Assembly (NCBI RefSeq): GCF_040054535.1
Contig: NC_090797.1
Location: 12,835,001-12,899,000 of the forward strand
From: Antennarius striatus
Lineage: Eukaryota > Chordata > Actinopteri > Lophiiformes > Antennariidae
Length of the DNA: 64,000 bases
Direction: 5' to 3'
The notes beneath the pieces are model-generated. The model was not told the origin of the DNA. It worked only from the letters and a program-made list of their open reading frames with translations, and did not search any database. Shown in pieces: positions 56,740 to 64,000 of the stretch. Each line of letters starts with the position of its first letter. The stretch's first letter is position 1. The translations under genes were made by a program, and so were the position numbers.

Positions 56740-58972
56740 TCATTCCAGCCAGGAATGACTCAGGAGCTGCTCCAGAGTGGGACGCTGCTGAGGGTCCTCA
56801 GCCAGACACAGACCCAACACGTTTTGGCAGTTTGGAGACAACTTCTGACTGATGCAGAGGCTCTTCAAAAAGTGTTGGTGCAGCATGTTATAGAGAACCA
56901 CTCCCATCTGCCACACAGTAACAGGCCTGCTACTGTACACTGAACTCCAGGACCACTCTGGTGGGTAATAGGAAGGGGTTCCACGATATATACCTTCGAT
57001 TGTGTCCCCGTCATTGATAAACATGCTTAGACCAAAGTCAATTATCCTCAAACGTGGAACACCGCTGCTGATGTCAACCAAGATATTTTCCATTTTGATG
57101 TCTGCATGGAAAATCTTGTTGGCATCAAGTTCTCTGACAGCTTCCACCAGCTGCTTGAAGAAGAGTCTGGCCTCCTCTTCCTCTAAAGTACCTCCTCTGG
57201 ACTTGCTGTAATTCAAGAGGTCAACCGCTGGAAATGGACATTCCATGACGATGATGAGCTCCTCCTCCAGGTCGTAGTGGTCCAGGAGGGAAATGGATGC
57301 TGACTGGCTAACCGATCCTCCTGCTTGTTGACTCATCTTCATGAAAAGCACTTCAAGAGGCATCTTGCTCCTGTCGTCGTCTTCACGGAAAACAAGGGTC
57401 TGGGGAATGTGCTTGATCGCTACGTGGACAAAATCTTCCTTCCTGTAACCCATGTACACAGATCCATGGCCTCCATCACCGAGTCGGTACAGTTGACAAT
57501 ATTTATCCTCAAACTGCTTCTTCTTCTTCACTGGACTGATTTTCTTGTCCGGCTCCTGTGTCTCCATGGACTGAGATTGAGACCCACGTCTCCTGGTGTG
57601 GATTTTCTTCCTCAGGAACGTTCTTAGTCCTGTCATTGGCATCAGAAAACACTGAGTTAGTACCTTCACTCCATGATTACAATGTTACTATTCTACAATG
57701 TAATTTAAAGCTTTTAAATTACGTTAAACCACAGGAAAGCAGCAACTAAATATTTAAATCGAAATTAAATGTTTTTAAAATACATTATAAATTTAATTTT
57801 ACAACTACTGGTTTAAGCTGACAGCAGGTTTGTCTTATGTATTGTACTGAAGTGGAATTCTGAGCTACTTCTACTTCATGTTAGAAAGGAAGACAAACTT
57901 TTTGTTGTCTTGTTTGCAAAAGTTCGCAAACTGTGATGCTCCTGTTATAGACAGTAGTGGATTAAATTTCCAGAGACTTACTTGAAAATAAACCCGTCTG
58001 TTGTTCAGCCCCCTGAATCTTTGTGGGGTCTCTGAGGTCATCAGAGGTCTTCCATTGATGAAGAGGCTGAGGCTGAAGTCTGTAGTCAGCTGTGAATCTC
58101 CAAAAACGCTTAAAAACTGTCGGAGACATTGTAGAAATCTCATTACAATTATATTATATGTATATTATTAATATACAGACACTGCTGACAAAGACAAATT
58201 AAACAAGGCAGTCAGAGACCGACATCCCTGAATTCAAAATTTTACCCTGACTTTCATAATGTTCCTTACTTTCAGCAATGACTTCTATAATGTTCTATCG
58301 AGTATGACATTGACCTAATTTTCCAAAGGTGAAGGTCATCATCACATTTTTGTGCCTCTGGCTTCCTGAATATGTTGCTTTTCGTTTTGTGATTAAATCT
58401 CATCAGGTATCAGAGAGGTGTTCCGAAAATGGTATAAAAGTAAAAATTTGATCTTTGACCTAGTTTTTCAAGGTCAAGGTTGTGATCTAATTTTTATCCT
58501 TTTGCCTCCCTGAATATAACGCCTTTTGGTTCGTTTTTCTATCTCATCCGGTTCCTAAGATATGTGCAAAAAATGAACAAAAGTTGAAATTTGACCTTGA
58601 CCTAGTTTTCTCAAGGTCAAGGTCATCATCTCATTTTCATCCCCTTTGTTGCCCGAGGATTGTGCTTTTTGTTTTATCTTTCTATCTGCAACAGATAGAA
58701 AGATAAAAGATATTTAGTGGATGGAAGGACGGACACACGAACACTGACATCATCGCTTCATGGGATGTAATTAGAGATCATCAATTTTCAAATTTCATTT
58801 TGCAATACTTGTAATCCAAATTTTTTGATAATGATTCGAATCCCTGAAGTCACCTCTGATATGATGAACCACAAACGTGAATTTTCTACGTGTGTTTCTA
58901 TTTTTTCTTGATTAAACACTGAATAACAGTTTTCCACGGGTTGAATTAAATGTTGGTGGATTTACCTTTCAT
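56740..58972 (-). CDS. PIM-like serine/threonine kinase, copy F
   Basis: The exons are 58972-58966, 58116-57982 and 57629-56740, giving 343 residues. It is a short-form copy like C, with GDGGHGSVY in the glycine loop (as in B) and VLGLCLAED. The HAD, DFG and PPE motifs are all present. The poly(A) signal is at 56627-56632, about 340 bases from the LINE insertion, so the 3' end of the gene is probably unharmed. Confidence 0.85.
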
Positions 58973-59113
58973 GGCTGCAGATCGATGACAGAAACAAGTT
59001 GAGTGCTGCTCGGATCTCGGTGCTGACTGTAGTGTAACTGTGAGGGTCTGTCTCAGTAACGTTACACAGGTGTTGATACCTGAGGCGGTTTGGCTTTGAA
59101 GTTAGGGTCTTTG

Positions 59114-59121
59114 TGACGTCA
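59114..59121 (-). promoter_or_regulatory. Perfect CRE upstream of kinase F
   Basis: TGACGTCA lies about 142 bases before the kinase F start. Confidence 0.5.
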
Positions 59122-60262
59122 CCGGCTGCAGCAGCGTTATGGACTCAGCCGTTGTCTGGAAAACGAACCGGTTTGGGACCCGCTGGGTCCGAATTAAAAA
59201 AATAATCTCATAATTCAGACCAGAAACGAAGGACTATGAGGAAATATTTAATACTACATCAGGCAATTATGATTTTAAAAAATTTTTTATGATAAAAATA
59301 AAAATTGTGGAAACACTTTAACATTGTGACGCTATCTGACAGCTTCATGTGCAACTTTGGCTCATTGTTTTTCGCATCTGAAATAAATATTAAAAAGCCG
59401 ACAAATATGACTTTAAAAGCCTCCGACTCTCATTTTAATAAGAATTAAACACCAGATCCTTCAAATTCTGAGTAGAAATCAAGCAGCTTCATCTCGTTTA
59501 TTATTTGCGTTAAAGCACAAACAAAAAATTATTAATAACAATTTAACGAAAGCAGATTTGTTTTTCTACATTATTGATTAATATTTAATGATATGAAATA
59601 ATGTACAATATTTCTTAAATTAATGTGAAATTTTCCGAATATTATGTATGATGAAAAACAATGGGTGCCTGCAGCAGAGAAGACCCATTTATATTTGAAA
59701 AAACATAGTCAACTTTATTTTCAATTGTACCATGTATGCACGACATACAGCACAGATGAAATTACAGTCTGCAACCTGGGAATAAATTTGTTAAGCCGAC
59801 TGAATAACCCACAACCCAAACAGATAAGGCAGATTTTACAGGTTTTATTCCTATAAATGTATTGGAACATGTGGTCTGGACTTGTGCAGTCTTTGAGCGT
59901 TGCCACAGGCAACAGAATTGAGCAGTTTTTGATTCCTTTACGTTTTGAACTGTTTTTCCAGCCTCCTGCCTGCAGGTGGCGCCCCGTCCATTCAGACCCG
60001 TTCATATGAACTCAGAGGAAACAGAGCGGACTGTGTTCTTTCCGGTCATATGAGTCAGACAATCTTATGAAGGTGAAGGTCTGACAGAACTGAGCAGCAG
60101 CTTCATCTGTCTGTCTGTCCAGGTTCTGTCTGTCCAGCTCCGCGTCAGTGAACATCCAGCTGTGAAGTCACTGAACCACAACACAAACATCACTTCATCT
60201 CCAAACAGGACATTTCACTGCAGTCTTTACTGCCTGTGGAGGGGGCAGAAACTCTTACTAAT

Positions 60263-61565
<1,303 letters not shown>

Positions 61566-61806
61566 ATTCACTGTAAACTAAATAACACTGTAGAACTCAC
61601 TCCTCCATTAAGACACACTGGTTCTCCTGTTAACTAATTAAAATAAAACAGCGTTAAAACATAATTCTGTCTCTATAAAAATCTTCTCCAGGTAGAGTTT
61701 GGTGTCGGATCTCTCCAGCTTCCTGTCACCACAAAAACACGTGTAAAGATGAACTGGTGTCTTTTATTTGCCCAGAGGCATAAATGTAAGTGTGACTGGT
61801 TGTTCT

Positions 61807-61927
61807 TCATGTACGACAAACTGCCAACTTGTCCAGGCCATACTCCTCCTGCCCAGCCTGCTCCAAACTCTCCAGCCTCCTTTTAACATGATCAGCGGAA
61901 CACAAAGTTGACGGATGAATCAAGATA
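61807..61927 (-). CDS. Unidentified terminal coding exon (unit F)
   Basis: Differs from the unit A copy by one silent change in a leucine codon (TTA to TTG). Because unit F adjoins unique DNA, this is the copy most likely to belong to a complete gene, if one exists. Confidence 0.45.
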
Positions 61928-62005
61928 CTGACAAAAATGATGAAAAATGCCTGTCAATATTGTCAAAGTCTCCTGAATGGCATAAATTGAGTGGATTTCC
62001 TGATT

Positions 62006-63212
62006 CTAACCGTAAGAAAATAGATTCCTGGACCACACCACACAGGAGGGTGGACAGCACTGGATGAAGGGGCAGCGTCTCCAAAAACACTTAAAATACA
62101 CAAGAATCTGGTGTTTGTCAAAAATCTTCCTCAGTTTTTCAGACACTCCAGACACACATGGGATCACTGTACCGTTACGCCTGCTCTCCTTCTCTTCTGT
62201 CCTCACTGTGTTATTCTTCTGGATCTTCTGTGAGCCTTCACAAAGGTCCGGTCAGGATATCCTGTTCTTTCACCTGGTCTTGGGTACTGGTTGGTGACTT
62301 GTCAGGCCTGTTTGTCAGTGTCCTGATGGCGCCAAGCTGGTGCCCAAATGGATGGTGAGAGTCAAAAAACAGGTGTTGGTCTGTTTGTGTTGGAGTCCTG
62401 TATACCCCAACACTCACACTTCCGTCATCTTTGATGTTGCTGTCCACCGAGTTGATGTGTCCGGTGAAAGGTTGCACCTCGTGGATTTTGCTCTTGTGTC
62501 GTCCATGTACCAGAACCAGTGGCTTGGTGTTGCTCCTTTGAACGAGGTCAGGGCCATGTGTTCCACTTCTTCCATGTACAGATTGGACGCAACAGGAGAC
62601 ACCTGAGAGCCCATGGCACATCCGTGTTTCTGCCTATAGAAGCTCCCTCTGTACTGGAAAAAGTTGCTGTTTAGGCAGAGGTCCAGAAGTTGGCAGATCT
62701 AGTCAGGGTTGAAGTTTGTCCTGTCGCTGAGGGTGTTGTCCTGTGAAAGCCGTTGCTTTACTGCTTCCACTGCCTCCATTGCATGAACACATGTGAACAG
62801 GGAGGTGACGTCATAGGATGCCATGGTCTCATCTGTATCCAATCTCAGTCCTCTCACCTTTTCCACAATGTCCATGGAGTTCTGTATTTGGTAGTGGTTC
62901 TTCCTTACGAATGGGGCCAAGATGGTGGCAACATGCTTGGCGATGTCGTATGTGATGCAGAAGGGTCTCCTTCTTTATGATTTTGTGGAGCCCATATATG
63001 CATGGAATGGCTTCCCCAGGGTACAGGCAATGGTATAGCAGGTGGTTTATAGTTTCCTCCATTTGTAGGCATTCCACCACGTTGTTTTTGTAGCTGCTGG
63101 TTGGGTCGTGCTTCAGGGTCTCATCAGTGCTGCTGTCGCTGAGTAGAGACATTACCTTGCTGTGGTAATCTGGTGTGTAGGCAACAGAATGTAAGTGGAA
63201 ATGTTTATTCAC
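62006..63212 (-). mobile_element. Penelope-like element core (unit F)
   Basis: The same dead fragment, with the GHINSVDSNIK block retained as in D and E. It has one further stop in the RT region at about 62700 and FWYMDDTRAK at the active site. Confidence 0.85.
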
Positions 63213-63635
63213 AGTTTAATTGACAAGTTTGACTTATATCTAAAGAATAAGACAGTTGATCAACTCAATAAACCAGACTAAATACATCAGTGTGCAAACA
63301 CGTTTAATCTTGCATGTCAGAATACTTTTGAGTTTTGTGTCTATGTGTCTAGATGGGAGTTTTTTTCACTTGGAGCACATTCATACAAGTACAAATGTGG
63401 TGGCTTTATCTGCTACAACAGAAAGGGTCGCAGTTCCTGAATTGACCTGACAAACAGCACAAATGGTTTCTCAAGCAGTTTGTCCGACAACTTCTCAAGA
63501 ACATTCTCCTGTAGTGAATGAAAAATTAATATTTTGTTACATAATTTATTATTGTTTAAGAAAGTCTTGCCCCTCACACGCTTCATATCCCCAGTGGGTC
63601 TAACATGGTAGGTTCCAAAGTTGTCAGTGGTCGAT

Positions 63636-64000
63636 CTAAGGTCGTACCAATGAAAACTTTTTGGAGGGGTCTGGGATGAACCACTTCTCCCACAGATCCA
63701 GGTGAACAGCCGGGTAATTCCACGGTTTGAACGGACCATTCCAGTGCAGAAGCTGTGCATCCTGTATGAAGTTCTCTGGATAGCGAGCATCTGGACCCCA
63801 TCCTGGACAAACAGGAACTCAGCTGAGGTCAGTGCTGCAGAATCTGACTTTACCTGTGTAAGTATCAGTGGTAACCATTCCACTTTGGAGAGCTTGAACT
63901 GATTCTACATATTAACAGTGATGACCTCACCCAGGTGTCTGACGTGCCACAGTGGGTCCAGTGTTGTGAACTTGTCATGAAACACAATGAGCATCGGTGG
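63636..64000 (-). CDS. GLT8D1/2-like glycosyltransferase, 3' end of the probable intact gene
   Basis: The last exon is 63802-63636 and the penultimate exon runs from 63931 past the window edge. The penultimate exon reads PPMLIVFHDKF, then TTLDPLWHVRHLG, and ends at GTGAGG in phase 1. The last exon completes the glycine codon and continues WGPDARYPENF, LLHWNGPFKPWNYP, LWEKWFIPDPSKKF and SLVRP-TAG. GLT8D1/2 are Golgi type II membrane proteins of the GT8 fold; the HWNG.KPW block is their conserved C-terminal signature, near the donor site. This copy continues in frame beyond the tandem junction point (63987), so it is the parent of the fragments in A, C, D and E. A poly(A) signal is at 63545-63550. 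Choosing GLT8D2 over GLT8D1 rests on memory of short C-terminal differences. Confidence 0.8.

Overview
The window is vertebrate nuclear DNA, almost certainly from a teleost fish. It carries an intron-containing piwil1 (Ziwi/Piwi-like 1) gene, PIM-like serine/threonine kinases of the kind expanded in fish, and fish-type transposons (Penelope-like elements, L2/Rex-like LINEs, a Tigger/pogo remnant, a hAT MITE and a Ty3 chromovirus).

Layout. The backbone is a tandem segmental array with a core period of about 7.9-8.1 kb. Each unit starts in the last intron of piwil1 and carries, in order: the last piwil1 exon (+), a spacer with a CA microsatellite, a three-exon PIM-like kinase gene (-) with a perfect CRE in its promoter region, a short unidentified coding exon (-), a degenerate Penelope-like reverse transcriptase (-), and the last exon plus part of the penultimate exon of a GLT8D1/2-like glycosyltransferase (-). 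I name the units A (1-7680, 5'-incomplete), B (7681-about 13816, truncated), C (21531-29662), D (29663-38613), E (38614-52314) and F (52315-63987). The single complete piwil1 gene (20 coding exons, 14645-21794) lies between B and C, and its own last exon begins unit C. At 63988 the sequence leaves the array and continues in frame into the penultimate glt8d exon, so F carries the authentic glt8d 3' end. The ancestral order was therefore probably piwil1(+) - kinase(-) - glt8d(-), with the middle amplified.

Later changes. Unit B has lost everything beyond the kinase promoter, is joined to the piwil1 5' flank, and holds Penelope and RTE fragments in kinase intron 1. Unit D has an extra kinase 3' fragment and a chimeric kinase. 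Unit E has a frameshifted kinase and a very young Ty3/chromovirus inserted in its Penelope fragment. Unit F carries two LINE insertions, one an internally deleted LINE and one 5'-truncated with a long (ATCT)n tail.

How the parts may relate. Five of the six kinase copies keep open frames once spliced, so the locus is a local kinase expansion wedged between a germline piRNA-pathway gene and a glycosyltransferase. Any piwil1 transcript reading past its first terminal exon would run antisense through up to four kinase genes and meet three more identical terminal exons. That is an inference from layout, not something the sequence proves.
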